Source of the DNA: Anaerolineae bacterium
GTDB taxonomy: Bacteria; Chloroflexota; Anaerolineae; UBA3071
NCBI GenBank assembly: GCA_029907105.1
Contig: JARYMM010000031.1
Coordinates: forward strand, 1 to 40,609
Length of the DNA: 40,609 nt
Direction: 5' to 3'
The translations under genes were made by a program, and so were the position numbers. Every line of letters begins with the position of its first letter. Within the stretch, counting starts at the first letter, position 1. Positions 30,061 through 39,455 of this stretch are shown one piece after another. Under the pieces are notes generated by a model. That model saw nothing but the letters and a program-made list of their open reading frames with translations. It was not told the DNA's origin and did no database searches.

Positions 30061-32937
30061 TCAGGCAGGTTGTTCCATGCGGGAACGGAACGCCCGCTCC
30101 GCCCGCACGCGCAGGAAGCATTTGGTGATTTCAGCGACGACGGCGGGGAGCAGCAGCAGGGGCACGATGATGGCCCATTCCCGCAGCCCCAGAAAGGCGG
30201 TGTCGAAAATGGGGTCGAGGACGGGGATGTAGATGACCCCCAGGAGGATGGCCAACGAGGCCAGCACCGCGTACTGCATGTATTTGTTGCTGAGCGGATG
30301 GATGTGCCAGAAAAGGTTGTAGCGATCGGAGCGCGAAGAGTAGGCCCGCAGCAACTCGGAGATAGAAAGGGTGGCAAAGGCCATCGTCTGCGCCCTGTGC
30401 ACACTGTCGGGGAACCAGCGCAGGCCGACCCAGAAGGTCAACAGCGTGGCGGCGGTGATGGCCACGCTCTGGATGGCGATGCCCCAGGTCATCTCGCGGT
30501 TGATGACCGGCTCGTCGGGCGGGCGGGGCGGTCGCTTCATCACGTCGGGGTCGCCTTTCTCCAAGCCCAGCGCCAGCGCCGGCGCACCGTCGGTGATCAG
30601 GTTGAGCACCAGAAGCTGAATGGCGGTCAACGGCAAGGGCCAGCCCAGCAATGTGGCCAGGAAGATGATCAGGATCTCCCCCACGTTGCAGGAGAGAAGA
30701 TAGAAGACGAACTTGCGGATGTTGGAGTAGATGATGCGGCCCTCCTCCACGGCGGCGACGATGGAGGCGTAGTTGTCGTCGGTGAGCACCATATCCGCCG
30801 TCTCCTTGGCCACGTCCGTGCCGGTGATGCCCATGGCCACGCCGATGTCGGCCCGCTTCAACGCCGGGGCATCGTTCACCCCGTCGCCGGTCATGGCCAC
30901 GATGTGCCTGTTGGCGCGCATGGCTTCCACGATGCGCACCTTATGCTGGGGTGAGACGCGGGCATAGACGTCCACCTTGGCCGCCCGCTGGGTCAGTGTG
31001 CCGTCGTCCAGGCTGTCCAGTTGGCGGCCGGTCAGGACGTCGCTATCGGGGTTCAGCATGCCGATTTGCTCGGCGATGGCACGCGCCGTGTCCGGGTAGT
31101 CGCCGGTGATCATCACCGTGCGGATGCCCGCTTCCCGCGCCACCTGCACCGCTGTCTTCACCTCCGGCCGTGGCGGGTCTATCATGCCGGCCATCCCGAC
31201 GAAGACCAGGTCCCGCTCCACGTTCTCCGGCGTCGGCTCCGGCAGCTCGGGGAAGACGTTGATGGCGAATCCCAGCACGCGCAGGGCATGGGCGGCCAGG
31301 TCCTGGTTCAGGTAATCCATGTATTGCCGCGTCTTGCCGTCCAGCGGTTCCACCTGTCCTTCCCGGTAGATGTATGCGCACTGCTCGAGGATGACGTCAG
31401 GTGCCCCCTTGACGTAGGCCACGTAGAAGGTCTGTCCATCGCGCATGGGGATGTTTTTGGCCTTCAACACTTCCTGCAGGTTGAGCCGCATCCGCTCGGT
31501 GAGCCTGTCGTTCCTGATCTCGTGGATGGTGCTCATGGCCTTGCGTTCGGAGTCGAAAGGCACTTCGGTCACCCGCGGCAGGATGGTGGCCAGTTCATCC
31601 TGACGCACGCCGCCTTTGGCAGCCAGGGTGATCAGCGCACCCTCGGTGGGGTCGCCCACCATGCGCCAGGTGGGCACGCCGTTCATCTCGCCGCTGCGTT
31701 CCAGCGTGGCGTCATTGCATTGCGCCGCCGCCCGCAGCAGCAGCTCCACCTCCGGCCTCGCCTGGGGCTCGACCTTCACAGGACGAGGCAAGAAGCTGGG
31801 GTTGTCCACCGTGTAGTCGTCGGCGGTGATCTCGAGGAACTCCCCTTCTGGCCGGTAGCCCTCGCCGGTCACGATGTAGATATCCTCGGGAGTGACCATG
31901 CGCACGACGGTCATCTCGTTCTGGGTCAGCGTGCCGGTCTTGTCCGAGCAGATGGCCGTGGCCGAGCCCAGGGCTTCCACCGCCGGCAGGCGGCGCAGCA
32001 GGGCGTGGCGGCTGACCATGCGCTGCATGCCCAGGGCCAGGCAGATGGTGACCACGGCGGGCAGCCCTTCGGGCACGGCGGCAATGGCCAGGCTGACGGC
32101 GGTGATGAACATCTCCAAAGGCGGCAACCCTCGCAACCAGCCGATGAGGAAGACCAGGGCACAGATGGTCAGGGCACCCCAACCCAGCGTCCTGCCCAGC
32201 CGATCCAGTTTCTTTTGCAGAGGCGTCGGCTCTTCCTCGTAAGACTGGATCATGCCGGCGATGAGGCCGAGCTGGGTGTACATGCCGGTGTTGACGACCA
32301 GCCCCTTGCCCCGGCCGTAGGTGACCAGCGTGCCCATGTAGGCCATGTTCCTGCGGTCGCCCAAAGGGATGTCCCGGGCAAACACACCGGTGGCCTCTTT
32401 GCGCACCGGCTGCGATTCGCCGGTCAGCGAGGCCTCGTCAACGCGCAGGTTGACCGCCTCCAGCAGGCGCAGGTCGGCGGGGACGTAGTTGCCTGCCTCC
32501 AGCAGCACAATGTCGCCGCGCACCAGCTCACGGGCAGGGATCTTGAGGCGATGCCCGCCGCGGATGACCTCTGCTTCGGGCGCGGCCATCTTCTGCAAGG
32601 CGGCCAAAGCCTCCTCGGCCTTCGATTCCTGCACCACGCCCAGCACGGCATTGAGGATGACGATGGCCAGAATAGCTGCCGCTTCCACCCAGTCGCCCAG
32701 CAGCATGGAGATGACACTGGCGATGATGAGGATGATGACCAGGAAGTTCTTGAACTGATCGAGGAGCATGGCCCAAAACCCGGGGCGCGGTTGTTCTTTC
32801 AGTTCGTTGGCGCCCTCCTCCTTCAGCCGGCGAGCGGCTTCTTCGGGGTCCAGGCCACGTTCGAAGTGCGAACGCAGGGCAGTGACGACGGCTTCGGGAG
32901 CCTGTGTGTGCCAGGCTTTGTCCGTTGCGACCTTCAT
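30061..32937 (-). CDS. P-type Ca2+-type ATPase (type IIA/IIB)
   Basis: A 958-residue cation pump. The order of domains is: cation-ATPase N domain (about 5-75), actuator with LTGESQPVRK (the TGES loop), M4 with VPEGLP (288-293, the Ca2+-site motif), phosphorylation loop with D332 in CSDKTGTLTQNE, nucleotide-binding domain, hinge MTGDGVNDAPALKRADIGVA (about 681-700), and C-terminal helices. The PEGLP motif and overall length favour Ca2+ (or Mn2+) export over heavy-metal transport. The ribosome site AAGGAG lies 14 bases from the ATG, unusually far. It is a single gene with its own promoter (33104-33132). It lies in tandem, on the same strand, with the U32-like and aldolase-Fae genes downstream, but no functional tie is evident. 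Confidence 0.93.
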   Translation of the reverse strand: MKVATDKAWHTQAPEAVVTALRSHFERGLDPEEAARRLKEEGANELKEQPRPGFWAMLLDQFKNFLVIILIIASVISMLLGDWVEAAAILAIVILNAVLGVVQESKAEEALAALQKMAAPEAEVIRGGHRLKIPARELVRGDIVLLEAGNYVPADLRLLEAVNLRVDEASLTGESQPVRKEATGVFARDIPLGDRRNMAYMGTLVTYGRGKGLVVNTGMYTQLGLIAGMIQSYEEEPTPLQKKLDRLGRTLGWGALTICALVFLIGWLRGLPPLEMFITAVSLAIAAVPEGLPAVVTICLALGMQRMVSRHALLRRLPAVEALGSATAICSDKTGTLTQNEMTVVRMVTPEDIYIVTGEGYRPEGEFLEITADDYTVDNPSFLPRPVKVEPQARPEVELLLRAAAQCNDATLERSGEMNGVPTWRMVGDPTEGALITLAAKGGVRQDELATILPRVTEVPFDSERKAMSTIHEIRNDRLTERMRLNLQEVLKAKNIPMRDGQTFYVAYVKGAPDVILEQCAYIYREGQVEPLDGKTRQYMDYLNQDLAAHALRVLGFAINVFPELPEPTPENVERDLVFVGMAGMIDPPRPEVKTAVQVAREAGIRTVMITGDYPDTARAIAEQIGMLNPDSDVLTGRQLDSLDDGTLTQRAAKVDVYARVSPQHKVRIVEAMRANRHIVAMTGDGVNDAPALKRADIGVAMGITGTDVAKETADMVLTDDNYASIVAAVEEGRIIYSNIRKFVFYLLSCNVGEILIIFLATLLGWPLPLTAIQLLVLNLITDGAPALALGLEKGDPDVMKRPPRPPDEPVINREMTWGIAIQSVAITAATLLTFWVGLRWFPDSVHRAQTMAFATLSISELLRAYSSRSDRYNLFWHIHPLSNKYMQYAVLASLAILLGVIYIPVLDPIFDTAFLGLREWAIIVPLLLLPAVVAEITKCFLRVRAERAFRSRMEQPA

Positions 32938-33078
32938 GCGTAAACTGTTTTCTCCTTTAGTTCAGATGTGGGAGGCCGATGTCCAGGCCCAGTATGCCAC
33001 AACTTGCTCCCGCTGGATCGCCAGATCCAGCAACCCGGCGGCGGATTGGGTTATCCACGGCGAAGAATCAAAGGAAAA

Positions 33079-33132
33079 CAAGGCCGGGAGGCCTTGCCCC
33101 CACATTATACCCTTGGTGCCGTCTTCTGGCAA
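33079..33132 (-). promoter_or_regulatory. Promoter of the P-type ATPase gene with 5' hairpin
   Basis: Read leftward: TTGCCA (33127-33132), 17 bases, and TATAAT (33104-33109). The start near 33097 is immediately followed by a perfect hairpin CAAGGCC-TCCC-GGCCTTG (33096-33079). A second hairpin (CTGGATC/GATCCAG, about 33014-33031) lies further down the ~160-base leader. No known metal riboswitch core was recognised. Confidence 0.65.
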
Positions 33133-33190
33133 GCAGCGATCAGGCGACTTTGGAAACTACCCCACCGCCCTGAGGCCTGACTAATACTAC

Positions 33191-33295
33191 AACCGTACTT
33201 GTCATGCTGAGCGGGTTTCAGGCGTCAAAGTTCATTGCCCGGCCGACTCCAGCGAAGCATCTCTTGCCTGCATGGTGACGCGAGAACTTGTCCTG
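33191..33295. repeat. 105-bp dispersed repeat, copy 1
   Basis: Begins AACCGTACTTGTCATGCTGA. It matches the last 105 bases of the window (40505-40609) in the same orientation, with four mismatches. The second copy runs off the window, so the true length is greater. Confidence 0.95.
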
Positions 33296-33600
33296 AGCAC
33301 AGCGAACGGCTGCTTCGCTAGCGTTGCGTGCACCACGGGAACAGGCGTGTAGACCCGCTCAGCCCTGGCCTGAGCCCGTCGAAGGCATGACACATACCAC
33401 CAGGTGCGGTTGCGGTACTAAGAACCTATCCGAAATGTGTCGGGCACGGTCTCCCGACCGTGCTCTTGGCCGGCCAGGAGACCGGCTAAGTAAGTTGCCA
33501 AAAGTTCCCCTTACTTTTGACACCCTCTGACTACTTGCTTTCGCTGCTCTGCCGGTTTAGTCGTTAGATTGATAACTACTATATCAAACAATGCCCCGTT
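33296..33600. other. Repeat-rich intergenic DNA
   Basis: No gene is supported. The stretch contains GCACGGTC/GACCGTGC (33444-33463) and a GGCCGGCCAGGAGACCGGC block (about 33468-33486), related to the GGTCTCCTGACC type of hairpin seen at 39228-39245. It also has fragments such as GAGCCCGTCGAAGGCATGAC that recur in many GC-rich bacterial genomes. Frames of about 68 codons here show no protein features. Confidence 0.4.
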
Positions 33601-33635
33601 TGTCAAATCGGCGTCGGGGACTCCGGTCCTTCAGC

Positions 33636-33664
33636 TTGACAGGCGACCACGTTTGGTGTATGCT
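33636..33664 (+). promoter_or_regulatory. Promoter of the glycosyltransferase gene
   Basis: Perfect TTGACA (33636-33641), 17 bases, and TATGCT (33659-33664). The start near 33671 lies about 18 bases before the ATG at 33689, with GGAG at 33677-33680. This excludes the longer in-frame start at 33569, which would lie upstream of the promoter. Confidence 0.75.
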
Positions 33665-33688
33665 GTGCTGGTAGATGGAGTATGCCTC

Positions 33689-34867
33689 ATGCGGATCGTT
33701 CTCAACGGTTGGTTCTGGGGACAGAAGGGCACAGGCAGCGGGCAGTATCTGGGCCATTTGCTGGCCCATCTGCCGGCCACCGCGCCGTCACACGAATACA
33801 TCCTGGTGGTGCCGGATGGCATCTTCAATTCAGAGATCGCAGCTCGCACGTCGTCCATCACGCACCTTGCACCACGCATGGAGCGCGCCGCAACCCCCTT
33901 TGACCGGCTCGATGCCAATCTGTCCAAGGTCTGGTTCGAGCAAATCGCTTTTCCCCGCGCCTGCCGACGCCTGGGGGCAGACCTGGCCCACGTTCCCCAC
34001 TGGGGTTCTCCCCTGCGGCCCACAGTGCCTACCGTGGTTACCATTCACGACCTGATCCCCCTGCTGCTGCCGGCGTATCGGGGCAGGGTGTGGGTACGCC
34101 TGTACACCCGGCTGGTTGCCGCGGCCGCCCGCCGGGCCGCCGGGGTGATCACCGTCTCGCATGCCTCCCAACGAGACATCATCGCCCATCTCGGCTTGTC
34201 CGCCGACAGGGTGTGGATCACCCAGGAAGCGGCCCCTGCCGGCTTCCGTCGGGCGGAGCCCGATCAGGTGGACGCCCTGCGGCGCAGGCTCGGCTTGCCC
34301 GATCGCTTCTTCCTCTACCTGGGCGGCTTCGATGTGCGCAAAAACGTCGCCGGGCTGCTGGCGGCTTTCGCTCGCCTGGCCGAACATATGTCTGTAGCCC
34401 CTGCCCTGGTCCTTGCCGGCCAGTTGCCGGCCAGGGATACCCCGTTCACCCCGGACCCCCGCCGCATGGCCCGCGAGCTGGGGATTGCCTCCGGGGTGCA
34501 TTTCACGGGTTGGGTGGAGGAGGCTGACAAGCCGGCGCTCTACACTGCCGCCACCGCCTTCGTCTTCCCCTCCCGCTACGAGGGGTTCGGTCTGCCCGTG
34601 CTGGAGGCCCTGGCCTGTGGAACCCCCACCATCACTTCCAACGTCTCATCTTTGTCCGAGGTCGCGGGGCAGGCGGCGATACAGGTGGCTCCAGACGATG
34701 TGCCGGAGCTGGCGGCGGCGATGGCGCGGCTGTGGCAGGACGGGGCACTGCGGGAGAAGTTGCGCCAGGAAGCGCTGGCGCAGGCTGCCCGTTTCTCCTG
34801 GTTGCGGACAGCCCAGGCCACGGTCGAAGTCTACACCGAGGTGCTGGCCAGGGCACAGGCTCAGTAG
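33689..34867 (+). CDS. Family 4 glycosyltransferase
   Basis: A 392-residue GT-B glycosyltransferase. The N-terminal acceptor domain begins MRIVLNGWFWGQKGTGSGQY, with the glycine-rich loop. The inter-domain region contains VVTIHDLIPLLLP. The C-terminal nucleotide-sugar domain has RFFLYLGGFDVRKNVAGLL and the E-x7-E motif in RYEGFGLPVLEALACGTPT. It should add a sugar from a nucleotide donor to a lipid, glycan or protein; donor and acceptor are unknown. It stands alone with its own promoter. The sugar kinase and nucleotidyltransferase at 25-27 kb might make its donor, but this is only conjecture. Confidence 0.92.
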   Translation: MRIVLNGWFWGQKGTGSGQYLGHLLAHLPATAPSHEYILVVPDGIFNSEIAARTSSITHLAPRMERAATPFDRLDANLSKVWFEQIAFPRACRRLGADLAHVPHWGSPLRPTVPTVVTIHDLIPLLLPAYRGRVWVRLYTRLVAAAARRAAGVITVSHASQRDIIAHLGLSADRVWITQEAAPAGFRRAEPDQVDALRRRLGLPDRFFLYLGGFDVRKNVAGLLAAFARLAEHMSVAPALVLAGQLPARDTPFTPDPRRMARELGIASGVHFTGWVEEADKPALYTAATAFVFPSRYEGFGLPVLEALACGTPTITSNVSSLSEVAGQAAIQVAPDDVPELAAAMARLWQDGALREKLRQEALAQAARFSWLRTAQATVEVYTEVLARAQAQ

Positions 34868-34953
34868 AAGGAAAACGGCTCCGCTGTCGAACGTATGACC
34901 CATATCATAGGCAGTGGCTGGAGGATCGGGTATGCTAAACAATCCTGCGGATT
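34868..34953. other. Intergenic stretch between the glycosyltransferase and the peptide importer
   Basis: No gene or clear terminator is seen. The region from 34868 to the promoter at 34954 holds only weak self-complementarity. Confidence 0.25.
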
Positions 34954-34982
34954 TTGACAAGGTTTGAGGTCTGTGATACTAT
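34954..34982 (+). promoter_or_regulatory. Promoter of the oligopeptide-type ABC operon
   Basis: Perfect TTGACA (34954-34959), 17 bases, and TACTAT (34977-34982). The leader to the ATG at 35062 is about 72 bases. Confidence 0.75.
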
Positions 34983-35061
34983 ATATTGCGACAACGACCC
35001 TGGGATATCCCCCTGGGGGGCGTGGAACGTAAAACGTATAGTTATCATCGAGGAGGCCTGC

Positions 35062-36048
35062 ATGGGAAGGTTGTTGGAGGTGAAAGGGCTTAGAACCCAG
35101 TTCTTCACTCAGGATGGCGTCGTCCACGCCGTGAACGGCATCTCCTATCACCTCAACGAAGGGGAGACCCTGGGCATTGTGGGGGAATCGGGGTGCGGCA
35201 AAAGCGTGAGCGTGCTTTCCATCATGCGGCTGATTCCCCAACCTCCGGGCAAGATTGTGGGTGGAGAGGTCTGGTTTGATGGACGTAATCTCATGGAGTT
35301 GCAAGAAGATGAGGTACGGCAGGTCCGGGGCAATCGTATTGCCATGATCTTTCAAGACCCCATGACGTCTCTGAATCCCGTGCTGACCATCGGCCAGCAG
35401 GTCGGCGAAGCGTTGCAGCTTCACCTGGGCATGGACAAAGCGCAGGCTCGCCGACGCACCATCGAGTTGCTGCAGATGGTGAACATCCCCGAGGCCGAAA
35501 ACCGTGTGGATGATTACCCCCATCAATTCTCCGGCGGCATGCGGCAGCGCGTGATGATCGCTATGGCCTTATCCTGTAACCCGCAGCTCCTGATTGCCGA
35601 TGAGCCCACCACCGCTCTGGATGTGACCATCCAGGCCCAGATTATTGATCTGGTGAAAAAGCTCAGGGATGACATCGGCATGGCCATTATCTGGATCACC
35701 CACGATCTGGGGGTGGTGGCGGGCCTGGCCGAGCGGGTGATCGTCATGTACGCCGGCTACATCGTCGAGGAAGCGCCCGTCAAGGAGGTCTATGGCAATC
35801 CGCGACACCCCTATACCCTGGGGTTGCTGGGCTCTATCCCCCGCCTGGATGAGGTCAGGAAAGCGAAGCTAACCCCCATTGAGGGATTGCCCCCCGATCT
35901 CATTGACCCGCCGCCCAATTGTCCTTTCGCCCCTCGCTGTCGTTTCAGGATCGCTCGCTGTTTGGAGGAAAACCCGCCGCTGGAACCGGTGGGCCCAGGG
36001 CATCGGATCGCTTGCTGGGTGGATGTAAAGACGGGAGGAACGCGGTAG
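35062..36048 (+). CDS. Oligopeptide/dipeptide ABC importer ATPase (OppD/DppD-like)
   Basis: A 328-residue ABC ATPase. Walker A is GESGCGKSV (in [15 protein letters not shown]), the signature is [15 protein letters not shown] and Walker B is [14 protein letters not shown]. The C-terminal oligo_HPY extension [14 protein letters not shown] supplies cysteines of the kind that bind an iron-sulfur cluster or zinc in this family. AGGAGG at 35051-35056 precedes the ATG. The OppF-like gene follows after one base, so the two ATPases are co-translated. The family imports peptides, but close relatives import sugars or nickel; the substrate is set by the binding protein. Confidence 0.93.
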   Translation: MGRLLEVKGLRTQFFTQDGVVHAVNGISYHLNEGETLGIVGESGCGKSVSVLSIMRLIPQPPGKIVGGEVWFDGRNLMELQEDEVRQVRGNRIAMIFQDPMTSLNPVLTIGQQVGEALQLHLGMDKAQARRRTIELLQMVNIPEAENRVDDYPHQFSGGMRQRVMIAMALSCNPQLLIADEPTTALDVTIQAQIIDLVKKLRDDIGMAIIWITHDLGVVAGLAERVIVMYAGYIVEEAPVKEVYGNPRHPYTLGLLGSIPRLDEVRKAKLTPIEGLPPDLIDPPPNCPFAPRCRFRIARCLEENPPLEPVGPGHRIACWVDVKTGGTR

Positions 36049-36049
36049 A

Positions 36050-37042
36050 ATGAGCGACGATATCCTGCTTCGAGTCCAGGGTCTGAAGATGTATTTCCCC
36101 ATCACCAAGGGGATTATCATTCAACGCCACGTGGGAGACATCAAAGCGGTGGATGGCATTGATTTCTTCATTCGCCGCGGCGAAACGCTGGGCCTGGTGG
36201 GCGAGAGCGGCTGCGGCAAGTCTACCACCGGGCGTGCCATTCTCCAGCTTTACCGGCCCACGGCGGGCCATGTCTACTTCAACGACAACGGCCAGGAGGT
36301 GGAGTTGACGGCCATCAAGGGCGAGCGGTTGCGTCTCATGCGTCGCAAGATGCAGATGATTTTCCAGGACCCCTATGCCTCGCTCAACCCGCGCATGACG
36401 GTGGGCAACATCATCGGCGAGCCGTTGGAGGTACACAACATCTCGCGCGGCAGAGCGCGCCGGGAGCGCGTGCAGGAATTGCTGCAGGTGGTGGGCCTCA
36501 ACCCCTATTTCGTCAACCGCTATCCGCATGAGTTCTCCGGCGGCCAGCGCCAGCGCATTGGCGTGGCGCGGGCCCTGGCCGTTAACCCCTCCTTCATCGT
36601 CTGCGACGAACCCATCTCGGCGCTGGACGTATCTATCCAGGCCCAGATCATCAACCTGTTGGAGGAATTGCAGGCCAAGTTTGGCCTGACTTATCTCTTC
36701 ATCGCCCACGATCTTTCGGTAGTGCGCCACATCTCAGACCGTGTAGCTGTGATGTACCTGGGCAAGATCGTGGAGTTGACCAACCGGGCGGAGTTGTACG
36801 AAAACCCCTTGCATCCTTATACCCAGGCCCTGCTTTCCGCCGTTCCCATCCCCGACCCGGTGGTGGAGGAGAAACGCCAGCGCATCATCCTGGAAGGGGA
36901 TGTGCCCAGTCCGGCCAACCCGCCCAAAGGGTGTAACTTCAACACCCGTTGTCCGCGGGTCATGGACATTTGCCACGAAATAGAGCCGGAGTTCAAGGAC
37001 GTGGGAGGCGAGCACTTCCTGGCCTGTCATCTCTATGCGTGA
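36050..37042 (+). CDS. Oligopeptide/dipeptide ABC importer ATPase (OppF/DppF-like)
   Basis: A 330-residue ABC ATPase, the second of the pair. Walker [19 protein letters not shown], the Q-loop region [15 protein letters not shown], signature [15 protein letters not shown], Walker [15 protein letters not shown], and a C-terminal oligo_HPY region with [14 protein letters not shown]. The [14 protein letters not shown] motif is characteristic of OppF. It is followed by a 199-base gap before the binding-protein gene. Confidence 0.93.
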   Translation: MSDDILLRVQGLKMYFPITKGIIIQRHVGDIKAVDGIDFFIRRGETLGLVGESGCGKSTTGRAILQLYRPTAGHVYFNDNGQEVELTAIKGERLRLMRRKMQMIFQDPYASLNPRMTVGNIIGEPLEVHNISRGRARRERVQELLQVVGLNPYFVNRYPHEFSGGQRQRIGVARALAVNPSFIVCDEPISALDVSIQAQIINLLEELQAKFGLTYLFIAHDLSVVRHISDRVAVMYLGKIVELTNRAELYENPLHPYTQALLSAVPIPDPVVEEKRQRIILEGDVPSPANPPKGCNFNTRCPRVMDICHEIEPEFKDVGGEHFLACHLYA

Positions 37043-37172
37043 AACGTAAAACGTAAAACAGATTGCTTACATAAGTCCGCCAGGTGGAAGGAGGTGAGGC
37101 GACGCTTCGGACTATTCGGCAGGGACGGTTAGGAGCATGGCCCGCTCTGTTGATCGTCCAGGCAGTGAATAA

Positions 37173-37202
37173 GCTCGATGCCTGAACGAATGAGCATCGA
37201 GC
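37173..37202 (+). promoter_or_regulatory. Hairpin in the gap before the binding-protein gene
   Basis: GCTCGATGC (37173-37181) and GCATCGAGC (37194-37202) pair perfectly around a 12-base loop, 40 bases before the ATG at 37242. There is no T run. It may protect a processed binding-protein mRNA. The rest of the 37043-37241 gap shows only a doubled CGTAAAA and no clear promoter. Confidence 0.45.
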
Positions 37203-37241
37203 AGAAAATCACAACGCTAATCTCTTGAGGAGGAGACACAC

Positions 37242-39077
37242 ATGAACAAGAAGTGGGCTATTGTGTTGGGCGTGCTGGTGATTGCCAGCCTGGTTCTTAC
37301 CGCCTGCCCACAGGTGACCCCGCAGGTCATCGAGAAAGTGGTCAAGGAGACGGTGGTCGTTGAGGTGGAGAAGCCCGTCGAGGTCCAGAAAGTCGTCGAG
37401 GTGGAGAAGATCGTCGAGGTGACGCCGACGCCTTCCCCGGAGGAGGAGAAGGTCACCCTCAACTGGAACTGGGGTACCGAGATTCCTTCGCTGGATCCCG
37501 CCTTGGCCACCGATACCACCTCCATTGACGCCCTGCGCAACCTGTACATCGGCCTGACGCAACTGACGCCCGATGGCGAGGTGCTGCCCATGCTGGCCAC
37601 AGAATGGGAGGTCTCCGAGGACGGCCTGGAGTACACCTTCAAGCTGCGCGATGACGCCCAGTGGGTGAAGTACAAGCCAGGCACGAAGGAGATCGAGGTC
37701 ATGCGGCCGGTCACGGCACAAGACGTGGTCTACGGCACCAAGCGCACCCTTGATCCGCGCACCGGCTCTGACTACGCCTACGTGCTCTACGTCATCAAGG
37801 GCGCCCAGGCGCTGAACACGGCGGACTTCACCGCGCTCAGCAAGGAAGAACAGCAGGCGCTTCTGGATGGCGTGGGCATCGAGGCTCCCGATGATTACAC
37901 GGTCAAGGTCACCCTGGAATACCCGGCTCCTTACTTCCTCGGCATCGCCAGCATGTGGGTCATGCGTCCCATGCCGCAGGAGCCCATCGAGGAGTACGGC
38001 GACCGCTGGATCGAGCCCGGCTTCTACTGGAGCAACGGCCCCATGGTTATGACCGAGTGGGTGCATGACGACCACATGACTATGGAGAAGAACCCCTACT
38101 GGTGGGGGGCCGACGAGGTGGAGATCGAGCGCGTCTACGGCGTGATGGTCGTCGAGGCCTCCACGGCCTTCGCCATGTACGAGGCCAACGAGCTGGACGT
38201 CACCGGCCCGCCGCTGGAGGAGATGGACCGGGTGAAGACTGATCCGGTGCTGAGCAAGGAGCTGTACATCGCCCCGCGTGACTGCACCTACTACTATGGC
38301 TTCACCATGGACAAGCCGCCAGTGGATAACGTGCTGGTGCGCAAGGCGCTCTCGGCAGCCATTGACCGCCAGGGGTTGATTGACAACGTCATCAAGGGCA
38401 ACCAGCTCCCCGCCAACACCTTCGCTCCGGCCATGATCTTCGGCAACGCGGCCGGCGATCCCGATATCGCCCCGTGGGCCCTGGACTATGAGCTGGGCAA
38501 GGAGATGGCCAAGCAGTGGCTGGCCGAGGCCGGCTATCCCAACGGCGAGGGCTTCCCGCCCATCACCTTGATGTTCAACACCTCGGAAGGGCATGCCAAG
38601 ATCGCTCAGGCCATCGCCGCCATGTGGCAGGATGTCCTTGGCATCACCGTCAAGGTCGAGAACCAGGAGTGGAAGGTCTACCTGCAGACCATTGACAAGG
38701 ACACCCCGGTGGAGGAGATGCCGCACGTCTGGCGGCTGGGCTGGTGCGCCGACTACCCAGACGAGAACAACTGGGTGCACGAGGTCTTCCATGCCGAGGA
38801 AGGCAACAACAACCCGCGGGCGACCCCGAGCCGGTTCGAGGAGCTGACCAAGGCGGCACAGTTGGAGCAGGATCCGGAGGCCCGCAAGGCCCTCTACAAA
38901 GAGGCCGAGAAGATCCTCTGCGATGAAGAGGCCCGCATCGCGCCCATCTACTACTACACCACCGTGACCCTGACCAAGCCGTGGGTCACCTATCGCACCT
39001 ACGGGGAGATGAGCGGCACCTCCTTCTTCCAGTGGAAGATCGACTGGGAGGCCAAGAAGGCCGCACTGGGCCTGTAG
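37242..39077 (+). CDS. Peptide-type extracellular substrate-binding lipoprotein (SBP_bac_5)
   Basis: A 611-residue lipoprotein with lipobox LVLTAC (C22). Residues about 25-65 form an unusual Val/Glu/Lys spacer (EKVVKETVVVEVEKPVEVQK) typical of this phylum, then a short TPTPSP. The SBP_bac_5 domain follows from about residue 68: LDPALATDTTSIDALRNLY, the N-domain LATEWEVSEDGLEYTFKLRD, LVRKALSAAIDRQGLID, and the C-terminal MFNTSEGHAKIAQAIAAMW. AGGAGGAG precedes the ATG. The family delivers peptides to Opp/Dpp permeases; ligand identity cannot be read. A strong hairpin follows at 39143. Confidence 0.93.
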   Translation: MNKKWAIVLGVLVIASLVLTACPQVTPQVIEKVVKETVVVEVEKPVEVQKVVEVEKIVEVTPTPSPEEEKVTLNWNWGTEIPSLDPALATDTTSIDALRNLYIGLTQLTPDGEVLPMLATEWEVSEDGLEYTFKLRDDAQWVKYKPGTKEIEVMRPVTAQDVVYGTKRTLDPRTGSDYAYVLYVIKGAQALNTADFTALSKEEQQALLDGVGIEAPDDYTVKVTLEYPAPYFLGIASMWVMRPMPQEPIEEYGDRWIEPGFYWSNGPMVMTEWVHDDHMTMEKNPYWWGADEVEIERVYGVMVVEASTAFAMYEANELDVTGPPLEEMDRVKTDPVLSKELYIAPRDCTYYYGFTMDKPPVDNVLVRKALSAAIDRQGLIDNVIKGNQLPANTFAPAMIFGNAAGDPDIAPWALDYELGKEMAKQWLAEAGYPNGEGFPPITLMFNTSEGHAKIAQAIAAMWQDVLGITVKVENQEWKVYLQTIDKDTPVEEMPHVWRLGWCADYPDENNWVHEVFHAEEGNNNPRATPSRFEELTKAAQLEQDPEARKALYKEAEKILCDEEARIAPIYYYTTVTLTKPWVTYRTYGEMSGTSFFQWKIDWEAKKAALGL

Positions 39078-39142
39078 GTCGAAGCACCGCCCGAGTTCTG
39101 GCCTGTGCAAAAGGACTCGGCGGTGTTGCCGAAGGTTCTGCA

Positions 39143-39169
39143 GCGCCCCCCGCCCTGTGCGGGGGGCGC
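39143..39169 (+). terminator. GC-rich hairpin after the binding-protein gene
   Basis: GCGCCCCCCGC (39143-39153) and GCGGGGGGCGC (39159-39169) form a perfect 11-bp stem with a five-base loop, 66 bases after the stop. It lacks a T tract, so partial termination or 3'-end protection of the binding-protein message is likely. The downstream permease would then be expressed at a lower level. Confidence 0.5.
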
Positions 39170-39455
39170 TCATCCCACAACCCGGTGTTCGTCGGAGTTC
39201 TGAAGCGGTCTCATCCTGGGGTTCCGAGGCGGTCTCCTGACCGCCGTTTCGCTTGTCTGCGCTGGTCAGGAGGCCAGCGCGAACCAGATACGTGCGAACC
39301 GGCTGCTGGCGAGGGCGACGAGTGCGCATATACCCGCGTATGCGCGCAGTCGTGGCCGTCGCCTGAGCTTTGAGAACGGTTTCCTGGTCGCCGTTCTGAA
39401 GGCCTGGTCGCGCTTGTGGAAACCGGTGCCGGTCGCATATTGTTGGAGAGAGGAT
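39170..39455. other. Repeat-rich gap between the binding protein and permease genes
   Basis: No gene seen. It contains hairpins GGCGGTC-TCCT-GACCGCC (39228-39245), a related GCTGGTCAGGAGGCCAGC (about 39261-39278) and GCGCATA/TATGCGC (39324-39345). The GGTCTCCTGACC-type hairpin is related to one at about 33.47 kb. The permease ribosome site GGAGAGAGG begins at 39445. Confidence 0.5.

Noticed and set aside
31021..32943. A 640-codon plus-strand frame opposite the P-type ATPase
   Set aside because: Antisense shadow of a clear P-ATPase.
33324..33530. A 68-codon frame in the repeat-rich gap
   Set aside because: Built from dispersed repeat fragments; no ribosome site or recognisable protein sequence.
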